Position numbers and translations under genes: made by a program. From Kordia sp. (GTDB lineage: Bacteria; Bacteroidota; Bacteroidia; Flavobacteriales; Flavobacteriaceae): DNA of 64,000 bases. The notes beneath the pieces were generated by a model. The model was not told the origin of the DNA, ran no database searches, and saw only the letters and a list, made by a program, of their open reading frames with translations. Positions 1 to 8,274 of the stretch are shown here, piece after piece; within the stretch, counting starts at the first letter, position 1, and each line of letters starts with the position of its first letter. The stretch spans positions 95,021 to 159,020 of the forward strand of contig NZ_JAKVBC010000008.1 in the NCBI RefSeq assembly GCF_022447245.1, in the 5' to 3' direction.

Positions 1-898
1 GTCCTTTCAATGGAATTTCTACTGTTTTTCCTTCTGAAGCTCTATAATCTGCTACGCCACCAACATATTTTTCCATAGCCGTAGCTGAACTCATTCCATA
101 AAATTGCTTGAATTTTTTACCATTTCGTTCAATCAATTCGCCACCACTTTCATGATGTCCAGAAAGCATTCCACCTAGCATAACAAAATCAGCTCCAGCT
201 CCAAAAGCTTTTGCAATATCACCAGGTGTAGTACAACCACCGTCAGAAATAATATGTCCGCCCAAACCGTGTGCAGCATCAGCACATTCAATAATAGCAG
301 AAAGTTGTGGGTATCCAACTCCTGTTTTTACACGAGTAGTACATACAGAACCTGGACCAATACCAACTTTTACAATATCTGCACCAGAAAGAATCAATTC
401 TTCTACCATTTCGCCTGTAACTACATTTCCTGCAATAATAACCTTATCAGGGAATTGCGAGCGAGCTTGTTTAACAAAATCAACGAAATGTTGCGAATAG
501 CCATTAGCTACGTCAATACAAATAAATTTAAGCTGTGGATGTATGGAAAAAATAGTATGTAGTTTTTCATTATCTTTTTCACCAATTCCTGCACTTACAG
601 CAATATGTGGAATAACCGTATTTGGAGCAGTATTTATGAATGTATTCCATTCCTGAATCGAATAATGTTTATGAAGTACTGTAAATAGTTGTTTAGAAGC
701 CAATACCTTTGCTATTTCAAAGGTTCCTACAGTATCCATGTTGGCAGCCATAACAGGAATGCCTGTCCATTCATAGGAATTGTGTAAAAACTTAAAAGTT
801 CGTTCCAGAGAAACCTGCGAACGACTTTTTAATGTTGAACGTTTTGGACGAATCATAACATCTTTAAAGCCTAGCTTTAATCCACTTTCAATACGCAT
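1..898 (-). CDS. guaC: GMP reductase (3' end cut by window edge)
   Basis: Reduces GMP to IMP with NADPH in purine salvage. The 299 visible residues run co-linear with E. coli-type GuaC from the first Met ([14 protein letters not shown]) through the [10 protein letters not shown] segment, the DVANGYS segment and the catalytic-loop motif [11 protein letters not shown], whose Cys attacks the purine C2. The downstream [10 protein letters not shown] and GGMLSGH motifs complete the IMPDH/GMPR barrel. There is no CBS insert, which separates it from IMP dehydrogenase. The last roughly 40-50 residues lie outside the window. The start is fixed by the family N-terminus. It is divergent from the decayed gene that begins near 1003. 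Confidence 0.95.
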   Translation of the reverse strand, partial: MRIESGLKLGFKDVMIRPKRSTLKSRSQVSLERTFKFLHNSYEWTGIPVMAANMDTVGTFEIAKVLASKQLFTVLHKHYSIQEWNTFINTAPNTVIPHIAVSAGIGEKDNEKLHTIFSIHPQLKFICIDVANGYSQHFVDFVKQARSQFPDKVIIAGNVVTGEMVEELILSGADIVKVGIGPGSVCTTRVKTGVGYPQLSAIIECADAAHGLGGHIISDGGCTTPGDIAKAFGAGADFVMLGGMLSGHHESGGELIERNGKKFKQFYGMSSATAMEKYVGGVADYRASEGKTVEIPLKG

Positions 899-1002
899 AA
901 TTTTAGGTAATTGGTTATAACTAAAAGTAGAAATTTATCTTAACATAACATGCTTCCAATCAGATGATTTTTTATACAGGTTATTAACAGTTTTAGAATA
1001 GT

Positions 1003-1990
1003 TTGTTTTTTCTATTTTTATATAAACTATTCCTAAAACGTACCATATTGAAACTTTCAAGAAAAGATTATAATACATGTAGACTTTATGTCTTTTTAAT
1101 CGTGAGCATACTTGTAAAAACGACTGTGTTAGCCCAAGATAAAATAGAAATTACATGGGAAATTCCTGAAGAAATACAAGTAACTACTATTGAAGAAACT
1201 GTTCGAAGTTTTGATAGTATTATTCTTCAAACAAAAAATCATACCAAAAAAGCTAGTATCCTGCAACAAAGAGCACAAGTGTTGTTACAAGAACATCGTA
1301 TCAAAGAAGCCAAAAAAATATATGAGTTAGCAATTCAAACAGCTAGTAAAAAAGCTTCTGATACGAGAATTAAAATCCTAGCAGGATTGGGGAAATAGTC
1401 GATTTAGAAATAATCAAGACAAAGCACTGTCTTACTTTTCAGAAGTTGACTAAAAAAGCAAAAGAATTAACGTCAATTGATAGATTGTTGTGGATTTTAT
1501 ATTGCAAAGGTGAAAACTCTATTAAACCATTTCTATTTTCTATAACAGAGCAAAAACATAATTATTAATAACTAGTATGGAAAGGCGAAAAAGACTACAG
1601 AGAAGTCAAAAAAACTGAAAGACATACAGGAAAGTCAAAACCAATTGGATCAATATTAATGTGCATCTAAAGATCATTTTGATGAGATGCATATTAACTT
1701 CTTTTTAATTATCGTAAACTACTTATTTTCTTTAGTAAGATTCACGACAATTTAGTAAAATAAAAATGATTTGATAACCAAAGAAATTGTTAGGACAATT
1801 AATACCATCATTTCCAATGATCAAATGACAGATCACCATTTTGAATTAAAATTACAACTCAGGGTTACAGTGATTTTGACTTGAGAACTCAGTAATGAGT
1901 GTAGCTGAGTGCTTCTTTAAAAGTTTTTATACGCTATTGAAGCAGGAATCTAAATAGGAATCAAGTAAAATTTAGAAATAAAGCTGTTTA
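1003..1990 (+). pseudogene. decayed TPR protein, possibly a TPR-LuxR type regulator
   Basis: The first 131 codons (1003-1398) encode a signal-like hydrophobic segment ending in VLAQ and a TPR-like helical repeat (QRAQVLLQEHRIKEAKKIYELAI). The frame then stops, but TPR-like sequence continues in a second frame (SRFRNNQDKALSYFSEV, about 1398-1452) and a third (LTKKAKELTSIDRLLWILYC, to about 1565). Weak coding traces persist to about 1990 (SNDQMTDHHFELKLQL, 1812-1860; NRNQVKFRNKAV, 1950-1990) with several stops. The order of signal peptide, TPRs and a C-terminal helical region fits Bacteroidota TPR regulators, but no HTH can be confirmed. The 5' part is well supported as a frameshifted gene; the reach beyond 1565 is guesswork. 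It explains most of the stretch with no intact gene before 2026. Confidence 0.5.
1656..1697. repeat. 13-bp imperfect inverted repeat
   Basis: Arms 1656-1668 (TTAATGTGCATCT) and 1685-1697 (AGATGCATATTAA) pair with one mismatch around a 16-base loop. A T-rich tract follows on the plus strand. It lies inside the decayed region after the TPR gene and may be an old terminator or a small structured element. Confidence 0.4.
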
Positions 1991-2021
1991 AATCAATGAA
2001 CTGACTTAGACAGCTTTTTTT
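1979..2021. terminator. hairpin terminator, T-run on plus strand
   Basis: An AAGCTGTTTAA arm at 1981 pairs with TTAGACAGCTT at 2006-2016 with one mismatch, followed by a run of T to 2021. Read on the minus strand it lies just past the stop of the precursor peptide gene at 2026 and is followed by TTTATTT, so it may serve both strands. Confidence 0.6.
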
Positions 2022-2025
2022 ATGA

Positions 2026-2172
2026 TTACTTTGGACAAGGACCTTCATTTAATAAAATCCAACACCAAGAACCAGTACATCTTTGCGTTCCAGCTCCAAC
2101 TACCTTTTTTTGTTCAAAATTTGAAATTGACTTTTTGTTAAGCTTCAAGTTTTTAATACTTCTTTTTTTCAT
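2026..2172 (-). CDS. orphan RiPP-like precursor peptide, 48 aa
   Basis: The 48-residue product begins MKKRSIKNLKLNKKSISNF, the basic leader pattern (KxLxLNKKxIxxL) of Bacteroidota natural-product and class I lanthipeptide-type precursors. A small-residue GAG site at about residues 26-28 is followed by a short core with three Cys plus Thr and Ser (TQRCTGSWCW...GPCPK). The leader resembles those at 40489-40704 and 46516-46776. No cyclase, dehydratase or peptidase-transporter gene is seen nearby, so the maturation machinery, if any, must be encoded elsewhere. The start Met is the only one in frame. Precursor status is inferred from leader form and Cys content only. Confidence 0.7.
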   Translation of the reverse strand: MKKRSIKNLKLNKKSISNFEQKKVVGAGTQRCTGSWCWILLNEGPCPK

Positions 2173-2291
2173 GATTTTGGTATTTTGTGGTTAATAAAAA
2201 GTAAGATTTACAAGCGAAACTTTATTCAGGTTAGGTGAATACGTAATTGCTTTATAGTTAAATAGTTGATTGAGGTATTGAGTGAAATATT

Positions 2292-2987
2292 TTATTGCAG
2301 GCAAGCATTCCAAACAGGATCGTTAGGAAGTGGAGCAATAATTTCCAAAGGTTCTTTCTTTACAGGATGCGTAAAGACTAATTTTCTTGCGTGCAAATGA
2401 ATACTCGCATCTTTATTACTACGATCAAAGCCATACTTTAAATCGCCTTTTATCTTACAGCCAATCGCAGAAAGTTGTGCTCTAATTTGATGATGTCTTC
2501 CAGTATGTAATGCAATTTCAAGTAACACATAACGATCTAATGTTTTCTTGACAGCATAGTCTAAAATAGCTTTCTTACTTCCTACAATCTCTTTCGTAAA
2601 AGCTGTTGATTTATTATTCTTAGGATTTTTTCGAAGCCAATGTGTTAAGGTGTCACTTTGTTTTGGCGGATGATTTTTAACTACTGCCCAATAGGTTTTC
2701 TTCGCTTTTTTTTCTGCAAAAAGTGCATTCAGTCTAGGTAATGCTTTGGAAGTTCTCGCAAAAACAACAATTCCGGTTGTTGGTCTGTCTAAGCGGTGTA
2801 CAACACCCAAAAACACATTTCCAGGTTTATTATACTTCTCAGCAATGTATTCTTTTACAACGTCACTGAGTGGTTTATCGCCAGTTTTATCACCTTGTAC
2901 AATATCTCCAGCACGCTTATTGACAATAATGATATGATTGTCCTCGTATAGTACGTGGAGATTATTTTTATTGGATAAAACTTTCAA
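2292..2987 (-). CDS. RluA-family RNA pseudouridine synthase
   Basis: Isomerises a uridine in rRNA or tRNA to pseudouridine. The catalytic motif GVVHRLDRPTTG is complete, with the active-site Asp at residue 67. The family's HTGRHHQIRAQL motif and the C-terminal HLHARKLVFTHP motif are present. At 231 residues it consists of the catalytic domain alone, with no N-terminal S4 domain, like the short RluA-type enzymes common in Bacteroidota. Which base it modifies cannot be read from the sequence. It lies downstream of panB on the same strand after a 174-base gap that holds a dispersed repeat, so an operon is doubtful. Confidence 0.9.
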   Translation of the reverse strand: MKVLSNKNNLHVLYEDNHIIIVNKRAGDIVQGDKTGDKPLSDVVKEYIAEKYNKPGNVFLGVVHRLDRPTTGIVVFARTSKALPRLNALFAEKKAKKTYWAVVKNHPPKQSDTLTHWLRKNPKNNKSTAFTKEIVGSKKAILDYAVKKTLDRYVLLEIALHTGRHHQIRAQLSAIGCKIKGDLKYGFDRSNKDASIHLHARKLVFTHPVKKEPLEIIAPLPNDPVWNACLQ

Positions 2988-3072
2988 TGTATTTGCTGCT
3001 TTTTAAATATATAATTATTTGTGAATTAAAATCTGTGGTATTAAATTGTTACTCGATACAATTTTCTATAAA

Positions 3073-3115
3073 TCTCGACTGCGCTCGATATGATAGAAAA
3101 TCACTCGAAATGATG
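3073..3115. repeat. dispersed CTCGACTGCGCTCGA-type element, copy 1
   Basis: The motif TCTCGACTGCGCTCGATAT is itself near-palindromic (CTCGA...GCTCGA) and is followed by a weaker ATCACTCGAAATGAT. It sits in the gap between rluA-like and panB. Related sequence flanks intergenic gaps at 15078-15143 and 33368-33456. Confidence 0.55.
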
Positions 3116-3161
3116 TTTTGTTATGATAAAGTAATGATATATATAACTCACAACTCACAAC

Positions 3162-3980
3162 TTAGTATTGCTCCTTATCATTCGGAAAATCTACAGACTT
3201 TACATCGGCAGCATATTGTTCAAATGCGTTGGTCATTTCTTCATACATATTCAAATAGCGACGTAAAAATCGTGGGTTAAACTCATGTGTCATTCCTAAC
3301 ATATCATGCGTAACCAAAACTTGTCCATCAACCCCGTTCCCTGCACCAATTCCAATTACAGGAATCGTTAAGCTTTGGGCAACTTCTTTTGCCAATTTTG
3401 CAGGAACTTTTTCCAAAACAATAGCAAAACAACCTGCCTTTTCTAGCATTTTTGCATCTTCTTTCAATTTCTCAGCTTCCGCTTCTTCCTTGGCGCGAAC
3501 AGTATACGTTCCAAATTTATAAATTGATTGAGGTGTCAATCCTAGATGTCCCATCACAGGAATTCCAGCATTCAAAATACGTTTAACAGATTCTTTGATT
3601 TCCTTTCCACCTTCTACCTTTACAGCATGTCCACCAGATTCTTTCATAATTCGAATCGCAGAACGCAAGGCTTCTTTGGGATCAGATTGGTAACTTCCAA
3701 AAGGAATATCAACCACAACCAAGGCTCTTTTTACGGCTCTAATTACAGAAGATGCATGATATATCATTTGATCCAAAGTAATAGGCAATGTAGTTTCATG
3801 TCCTGCCATTACATTACTAGCGGAATCACCTACAAGAATGACATCAATTCCGGCGCCATCTACAATCTTTGCCATGGTATAATCGTAAGCGGTCAACATG
3901 GAAATCTTTTCTCCATTGCTTTTCATCTCTACCACTGACTTTGTGGTCACTCTTTTGTACTGTTTCTTTGCGACTGACAT
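3162..3980 (-). CDS. panB: 3-methyl-2-oxobutanoate hydroxymethyltransferase
   Basis: First committed step toward pantothenate and coenzyme A: it adds a hydroxymethyl group from methylenetetrahydrofolate to 2-oxoisovalerate. The 272 residues show the full PanB signature: [34 protein letters not shown] with the metal- and substrate-binding Asp/Ser, [26 protein letters not shown] and [18 protein letters not shown]. Length matches the family. The start Met at 3980 is preceded by an AT-rich gap and no nearer alternative fits. panC and panD are not in the window. Confidence 0.97.
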   Translation of the reverse strand: MSVAKKQYKRVTTKSVVEMKSNGEKISMLTAYDYTMAKIVDGAGIDVILVGDSASNVMAGHETTLPITLDQMIYHASSVIRAVKRALVVVDIPFGSYQSDPKEALRSAIRIMKESGGHAVKVEGGKEIKESVKRILNAGIPVMGHLGLTPQSIYKFGTYTVRAKEEAEAEKLKEDAKMLEKAGCFAIVLEKVPAKLAKEVAQSLTIPVIGIGAGNGVDGQVLVTHDMLGMTHEFNPRFLRRYLNMYEEMTNAFEQYAADVKSVDFPNDKEQY

Positions 3981-4149
3981 ATTATAATATTTTGTAAGAC
4001 TGTAAAAATAATAATAAAAAGCAAGCAGAAAGCGAGTGCACTGTTTTTTATATGTTTCTTAGATAGAATCTTGTAAATAGACGATAAAATTATATTCATC
4101 TAAGTGATTTCTACTTGTTTTATAAACAGTTGTTTATGGTCTGAAATAA

Positions 4150-4656
4150 CTATTTTTTTAGGAAAAAATCATTTATTTTAGAAAAGTCTTTTGTATAGAT
4201 CATGTCTTTAACTTTATTTCCTTTTGCATCTATAATAACAAAGTATGGTTGTGCATTTGTCTTAAATTTTTCTACTTGCCATTTGTAATATTTTTGACCT
4301 ACCGTTCTTTGTGTAATTTCATTGGTAACTAATTCATTTTTAGATAGTTTTTCTTTATTGTCAAGATGTAATGGCACAAATATGAAGTCACTTTTAAGCC
4401 GTTTAATTATAGCTTTATTTTGTCGTATATAATCTTCCATTCTTGAAGTACTTCTTGCAGAGTAAGCAGTGAAAAATAGCAATAGTGGTTTTTTTTCTTC
4501 AGCTGCCTGTGCTAACAAGTCGTCAAAATATACATTGCCTACTGGTTCAAAAATATTTCTATCGTTTGACAATCTGTTTTTATGTTGAGTCTTAGTAAAG
4601 CATCCAATAATTAACAGCATCGTGAAACAGGGTATAACTTTTTTTAAATATCTCAT
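4150..4656 (-). CDS. thioredoxin-fold lipoprotein lacking the CxxC motif
   Basis: The 168-residue product has a lipoprotein signal (LIIGC, Cys 19) and then a DsbD C-terminal-like thioredoxin domain: PLLLFFTAYSARSTSRMEDYI, and later a PYFVIIDAKGN strand containing the expected cis-Pro. Where DsbD-type domains have GCVNC, this protein has SARST, so both redox cysteines are replaced (Ala 67 and Thr 70). It should therefore not do thiol-disulfide exchange and may bind or chaperone a partner in the periplasm. It is the last gene of the five-gene operon, one base after the YciI-like gene. Confidence 0.75.
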   Translation of the reverse strand: MRYLKKVIPCFTMLLIIGCFTKTQHKNRLSNDRNIFEPVGNVYFDDLLAQAAEEKKPLLLFFTAYSARSTSRMEDYIRQNKAIIKRLKSDFIFVPLHLDNKEKLSKNELVTNEITQRTVGQKYYKWQVEKFKTNAQPYFVIIDAKGNKVKDMIYTKDFSKINDFFLKK

Positions 4657-4657
4657 T

Positions 4658-4948
4658 TTACGATTCTTTCAAAAATGACCACTCTTCACAGGTTTTACTT
4701 GGAATAAATTCGGTAATCTTGTAGTCCGCTAAATCGTGGATTTTAAACGGATCTTTTTCTAGAATTGTAGCAAGCTGTAGTTTGTCTGTAATTTTTGATA
4801 AAATAATACCACCAGTTCTTGGAACTTTTCTTCCAGAAGCATGAAAATTGCCCAATTCGTATTGTAAATTCAAATAGGCAATATGATCTTCTAAATGTAG
4901 ATCTACAATTTCTAGAGGAACTTTATAGGTTAAAGATATAATGTACAT
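4658..4948 (-). CDS. YciI-like protein
   Basis: A 96-residue protein of the YciI-like fold (ferredoxin-like dimer). It shows MYIISLTY at the start, the conserved DLHLEDHIAYL with the His-Asp-type centre of the family, GRKVPRTGGIIL and DPFKIHDLADYKITEF, which corresponds to the family DPF motif. No substrate is known for most members. It lies one base from each neighbour in the operon, so translational coupling is likely. Length is normal and the start is well placed. Confidence 0.8.
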   Translation of the reverse strand: MYIISLTYKVPLEIVDLHLEDHIAYLNLQYELGNFHASGRKVPRTGGIILSKITDKLQLATILEKDPFKIHDLADYKITEFIPSKTCEEWSFLKES

Positions 4949-4949
4949 A

Positions 4950-5711
4950 TTATGCGTTTTTTAATAAGTTTGCACACCAAATAGTTTCTTTATGACAAAT
5001 ATGATCTATTTTTTGTTCAAACGTAATTTGATCTATTCTAGTAATTCGATATTCAAATTGTAATTGAATTGATTGCATCAAAGCCATATGCGCTTGTTTG
5101 GCAATGGTTTTTATATCAGTATATATTTTTCCATGTTGTAATTGTTCACAAATTACTTGAAATTTATAATATACATGCGTATTTGCATCAGTTGTAACCA
5201 AGTCAACACCTTTGAGTTCTAATGTTGTTACGGGCGACAAATTCCCTTGATTTATGGAAGATTCAATAATTGCTTTTCCATTTCTTAAAATATATCTAAG
5301 TTCGTTTGGCCAGCAAGGTTCTGGATTATACCAAAGTAAGCCTCTATCTAAAACAGCATAAATAAAGTGTAATAATTTATCATTAGTACTACGCTCAATT
5401 AAAATGTCTAAATCTTGATGATTTTCTTCTTTAGAATAACAAAAATTATGGATGAGTTGAAGCTGTATCGGATTTATATTTTCACCAGTAAGTAGTTCGC
5501 TATGAGCTTCAGAAAATTCATGAATAGATTCATACGATACACAAAAATAAAATAATTGTCGAATATCATTTCTTACAGCCCAAGGTCGTATTTTATTTAT
5601 TTCGATCATAGGAGAGCTAATCCAACTATAACGCTTTGCTAAGGTTTCTTTTTGAATATCTAGAAATTGCCAATTTTCTACAGTATATTTTTGTAATAAT
5701 TCACCGATCAT
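4950..5711 (-). CDS. hypothetical protein in BASS-transporter operon
   Basis: I do not recognise this 253-residue protein. It has no signal peptide or membrane segment and looks soluble and mostly helical, with scattered Trp and Cys (PEPCWPNELRYILR around residue 131; ICHKETIWCANLL at the C-terminus). It sits between a GyrI-like binding protein and a YciI-like protein, 31 bases after the former and one base before the latter, so it is almost certainly cotranscribed and part of the same small pathway or response. Confidence 0.6.
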   Translation of the reverse strand: MIGELLQKYTVENWQFLDIQKETLAKRYSWISSPMIEINKIRPWAVRNDIRQLFYFCVSYESIHEFSEAHSELLTGENINPIQLQLIHNFCYSKEENHQDLDILIERSTNDKLLHFIYAVLDRGLLWYNPEPCWPNELRYILRNGKAIIESSINQGNLSPVTTLELKGVDLVTTDANTHVYYKFQVICEQLQHGKIYTDIKTIAKQAHMALMQSIQLQFEYRITRIDQITFEQKIDHICHKETIWCANLLKNA

Positions 5712-5742
5712 ATTGTTCTAAAAAATATTAAAAGTGGCTATT

Positions 5743-6225
5743 TTACTTTTTAATCGGAATCCAAACTTCTTCTTCAGAATCTTCACTAGCGGGTTTATAT
5801 TTATCGCCTAAAACTTCAAAATGCGGCCTGTTATCTAGTGCATATTCTGAATTTGGTAACCATTGACTAAAAATATAAGTTGCCATTTTTGCAAAATGCT
5901 GAGGCAATCCTTTGTAAATAAAAACGGCGTACAATCCAGCTTCGATAGTTAAGGTTTCCATATCTTCTGGAATTGTATCAAAACTAGAAACTTCAGTCAT
6001 GGCGTACTTTGTGAATGCTGTTTGCGGATTGAAATTTCTAAAATATGAAATGTCATCATATACTTGAATTGAATACAAATCGGTTCCAATTGTATTCTTG
6101 ACACTTTTTCTATGCTGCATAAAACTTTTCCAAAGTACTGGAGTTGTATTTTGAACTAAAGACATGCGAGCAGACTTCCCAATGAGTTTTTTCTGTGGAA
6201 GTGTTTGTATTGTCGGTTGTTTCAT
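5743..6225 (-). CDS. GyrI-like small-molecule-binding protein
   Basis: The 160-residue product matches the stand-alone AraC effector-binding / GyrI-like fold: PTIQTLPQKKLIGKSARMSL, then the YDDISYFRNFNP segment, and the end motif of the family as WLPNSEYALDNRPHFEVLGDKY (conserved Tyr, Pro, Phe and Glu of the binding pocket). It has no DNA-binding domain, so it probably binds a small hydrophobic or cationic ligand. Its start codon overlaps the stop of the BASS transporter by one base (TAATG at 6223-6227 on the minus strand), which indicates coupled translation. Confidence 0.8.
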   Translation of the reverse strand: MKQPTIQTLPQKKLIGKSARMSLVQNTTPVLWKSFMQHRKSVKNTIGTDLYSIQVYDDISYFRNFNPQTAFTKYAMTEVSSFDTIPEDMETLTIEAGLYAVFIYKGLPQHFAKMATYIFSQWLPNSEYALDNRPHFEVLGDKYKPASEDSEEEVWIPIKK

Positions 6226-7103
6226 TATTGATCAATAGAATTATTTCTTCGACTACCAAAATACCACATTAAGATACTTCCTGTAATAAACATCCAAATA
6301 GAATACGCTACAATTGGAATTGCCATATCTAAATTGTTTAAAACTGTAGTCGCAATAACAATTGCAAGTGTCCCGTTTTGAATACCACTTTCCACGGTAA
6401 TAGTAATGGAATCCTTTAAATTTAATTTAAATAAACGAGCAGTCAAATATCCAAGTGCCATCGTTGCTACATTTAGTAACAAGGTAACCAAACCAACTTG
6501 TTTCATTGCATCACCTAAAAACTTCCATTTAGCAACTACAATTGCAGCAAATATAAAGACAAAAATTACACTTGAAGCTGTTCGCATAGGATTTTCCATT
6601 CGTGTGGCGAATGCAGGCTTTTTACGACGCACAAACATTCCGATGGAAATTGGAATCACAATAATGACAAGTACTTGAAGTATAATATCAAAAACAGGTA
6701 ACTCTTTTATAACATTTGAATCAGCACCAAAATAGTCAAGTGCATACGATAAAATCATTGGAATTGTTAAGATAGTAGCAAAACTGACAATAGCTGTCAA
6801 AGTTACAGATAGCGCAATATTTCCTCTACAAATTTGAGTGATTAAGTTACTAGTTGGTCCACCAGGCGCTGCGGCTAAAATCATCAATCCAATGGCCATC
6901 GTGGCATCCAATCCAAAGGCTATAGCTAAAGAAAATCCAATAATTGGTAAAAATACAAGCTGATTCATAATGCCGATAAATGCAGCTTTTGGATATTTTG
7001 TAATTCGTGTAAAATCTTTTGGAACTAAGGTCATTCCCATCCCAAACATAATAATGGCAAGCGATAAAGGAAGTAATACTTTGGTTAAAATGGTAACTAT
7101 CAT
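6225..7103 (-). CDS. bile acid:sodium symporter (BASS) family transporter
   Basis: A 292-residue inner-membrane protein with about nine or ten hydrophobic segments. The BASS motifs are visible: GMTLVPKDF near the N-terminus, AAPGGPTSNLITQICRGNIALSVTLTA (the unwound-helix and sodium-site region), and ESGIQNGTLAIVIA in the second half. Bacterial members take up organic anions such as bile acids or pantoate with sodium. The substrate here is unknown. It is the first gene of a five-gene operon encoding mainly small ligand-binding proteins. Confidence 0.88.
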   Translation of the reverse strand: MIVTILTKVLLPLSLAIIMFGMGMTLVPKDFTRITKYPKAAFIGIMNQLVFLPIIGFSLAIAFGLDATMAIGLMILAAAPGGPTSNLITQICRGNIALSVTLTAIVSFATILTIPMILSYALDYFGADSNVIKELPVFDIILQVLVIIVIPISIGMFVRRKKPAFATRMENPMRTASSVIFVFIFAAIVVAKWKFLGDAMKQVGLVTLLLNVATMALGYLTARLFKLNLKDSITITVESGIQNGTLAIVIATTVLNNLDMAIPIVAYSIWMFITGSILMWYFGSRRNNSIDQ

Positions 7104-7167
7104 TGGTTGATTATTTTGAAAAACAATGTAGTAATAAAAAAGCTATTTGATTATAATAATATATTTT

Positions 7168-7532
7168 TTATTCATTAACATCTAATATAATAAGGAAAGA
7201 AGGATGGTAGTACATATTTGTATAATCCCAAGTAACAAGCATCTGTGTAAAAGTACCTACGACGAAAAAGAACAATCGAAACTTAAAAATATTTAGTTTT
7301 ACTTTCAAATAATATTGGTTTGCTACTTCGAGTAAGATTCCGGTACAATATAAAATATTACTAATGATTCCCCATAAAATTACTCCAATAGCGTCTTCTA
7401 CTCCAAAACGATGCGGAATAAAAGCAAGGATGGCAATAACTCCAGTAATTCCTACAAAAAAATTAAAAGCAATTCGTTTCTTTTCCCACCAAGAAATGGT
7501 GTTTTTAAGTATGATAGTATCAATTCGGGCAT
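7168..7532 (-). pseudogene. small membrane protein broken by one-base A-tract shift
   Basis: Starting at ATG 7532 the frame reads MPELILSYLK and is then lost. The next frame continues without a stop as NTISWWEKKRIAFNFFVG and on to DVNE, ending at 7168. Adding one A to the A5 run (7502-7506) would join both parts into one protein of about 121 residues with three or four membrane helices. The second frame has no start codon of its own. I do not recognise the family. Either the strain carries a real frameshift or the run length was misread; the rest of the frame is clean, so the lesion would be recent. Confidence 0.65.
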
Positions 7533-7646
7533 AAACTTTAAGGAAGTAAAGCTAGCTAAATTGTTTACAGTAATAATATTTTAAAATCTTAAAACTATTA
7601 TAAATTTTAATTTTTTTAAGTTATTTTTTTGCAAAATCAACCAATT

Positions 7647-8105
7647 ATGAAACGATATTTACTTTTAATAATCTTTGTCATAAGTGTTAGTGTAAATGCA
7701 CAAACTGATGATGAAAAAGCAGCAAAACAAGCTGTCATCCAATTTTTTGAAGGCTTCCATGAAAAAGATTCTGTACTGATGCAACAAGTAGTCCATAAAG
7801 ATATTATTCTACAAACTACATTTACGACCAAAGATGGCAAAGCAGTACTTAAAAATGGCAATGCAAACAATTTTATAAAAGCAGTTGTGAATAGAAGAGA
7901 TAGTCCAACTTGGGACGAACGTATACAATCTTATAATGTACAAGTAGATGGAACCATGGCAAATGTATGGACACCTTATGAGTTTTGGCTTGATGGTAAG
8001 TTTCTACACTGTGGCGTGAATTCATTTCAATTATTTAAAGACAACGGACAATGGAAAATTATTTATTTAATTGATACGCGACGTAAAAAAAGTTGTCAAG
8101 AATAG
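7647..8105 (+). CDS. secreted NTF2-like (SnoaL-type) protein
   Basis: The 152-residue product starts MKRYLLLIIFVISVSVNAQ, a classic signal peptide; an upstream in-frame Met at 7629 would only lengthen it by six residues. The mature part fits a SnoaL/DUF4440-like cone fold: AAKQAVIQFFEGFHEKDSVLMQQVVHKDI, NVQVDGTMANVWTPYEFWLDG and FQLFKDNGQWKIIYLIDTRRK. Members bind small molecules or act as enzymes, and no catalytic set can be assigned here. It stands alone, with the broken membrane gene on the other strand upstream. Confidence 0.8.
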   Translation: MKRYLLLIIFVISVSVNAQTDDEKAAKQAVIQFFEGFHEKDSVLMQQVVHKDIILQTTFTTKDGKAVLKNGNANNFIKAVVNRRDSPTWDERIQSYNVQVDGTMANVWTPYEFWLDGKFLHCGVNSFQLFKDNGQWKIIYLIDTRRKKSCQE

Positions 8106-8196
8106 TTAAAAATCGAACTTTTTGATGGAGGTTTGAAGGTAGCTTGTTTTTAGTGTTTTAAGAATAAATACAACATAAATGCTATTACTAAAGAAA

Positions 8197-8231
8197 CAGA
8201 TTGCCACTTCGCTATGCTTCTCGAAAAGACG
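8197..8231. repeat. degenerate dispersed intergenic repeat
   Basis: The sequence AGATTGCCACTTCGCTATGC followed by TTCTCGAAAAGACG resembles the widespread intergenic repeat with a GATTGCCAC...TCGCTACGC...CTCGCAATGACG pattern. It lies between convergent genes. Only this one copy was noticed in the window. Confidence 0.35.
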
Positions 8232-8274
8232 TATCTAATATATCTAAAAGTCTAAAAACAAAGCAAGTCTTAAA

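Noticed and set aside
254..562. Plus-strand open frame across guaC
   Set aside because: It lies within the well-supported guaC gene on the other strand and has no protein-like features.
1003..1398. Intact 131-residue secreted protein
   Set aside because: TPR-like sequence continues in other frames right after the stop, so it is treated as the 5' part of a broken gene.
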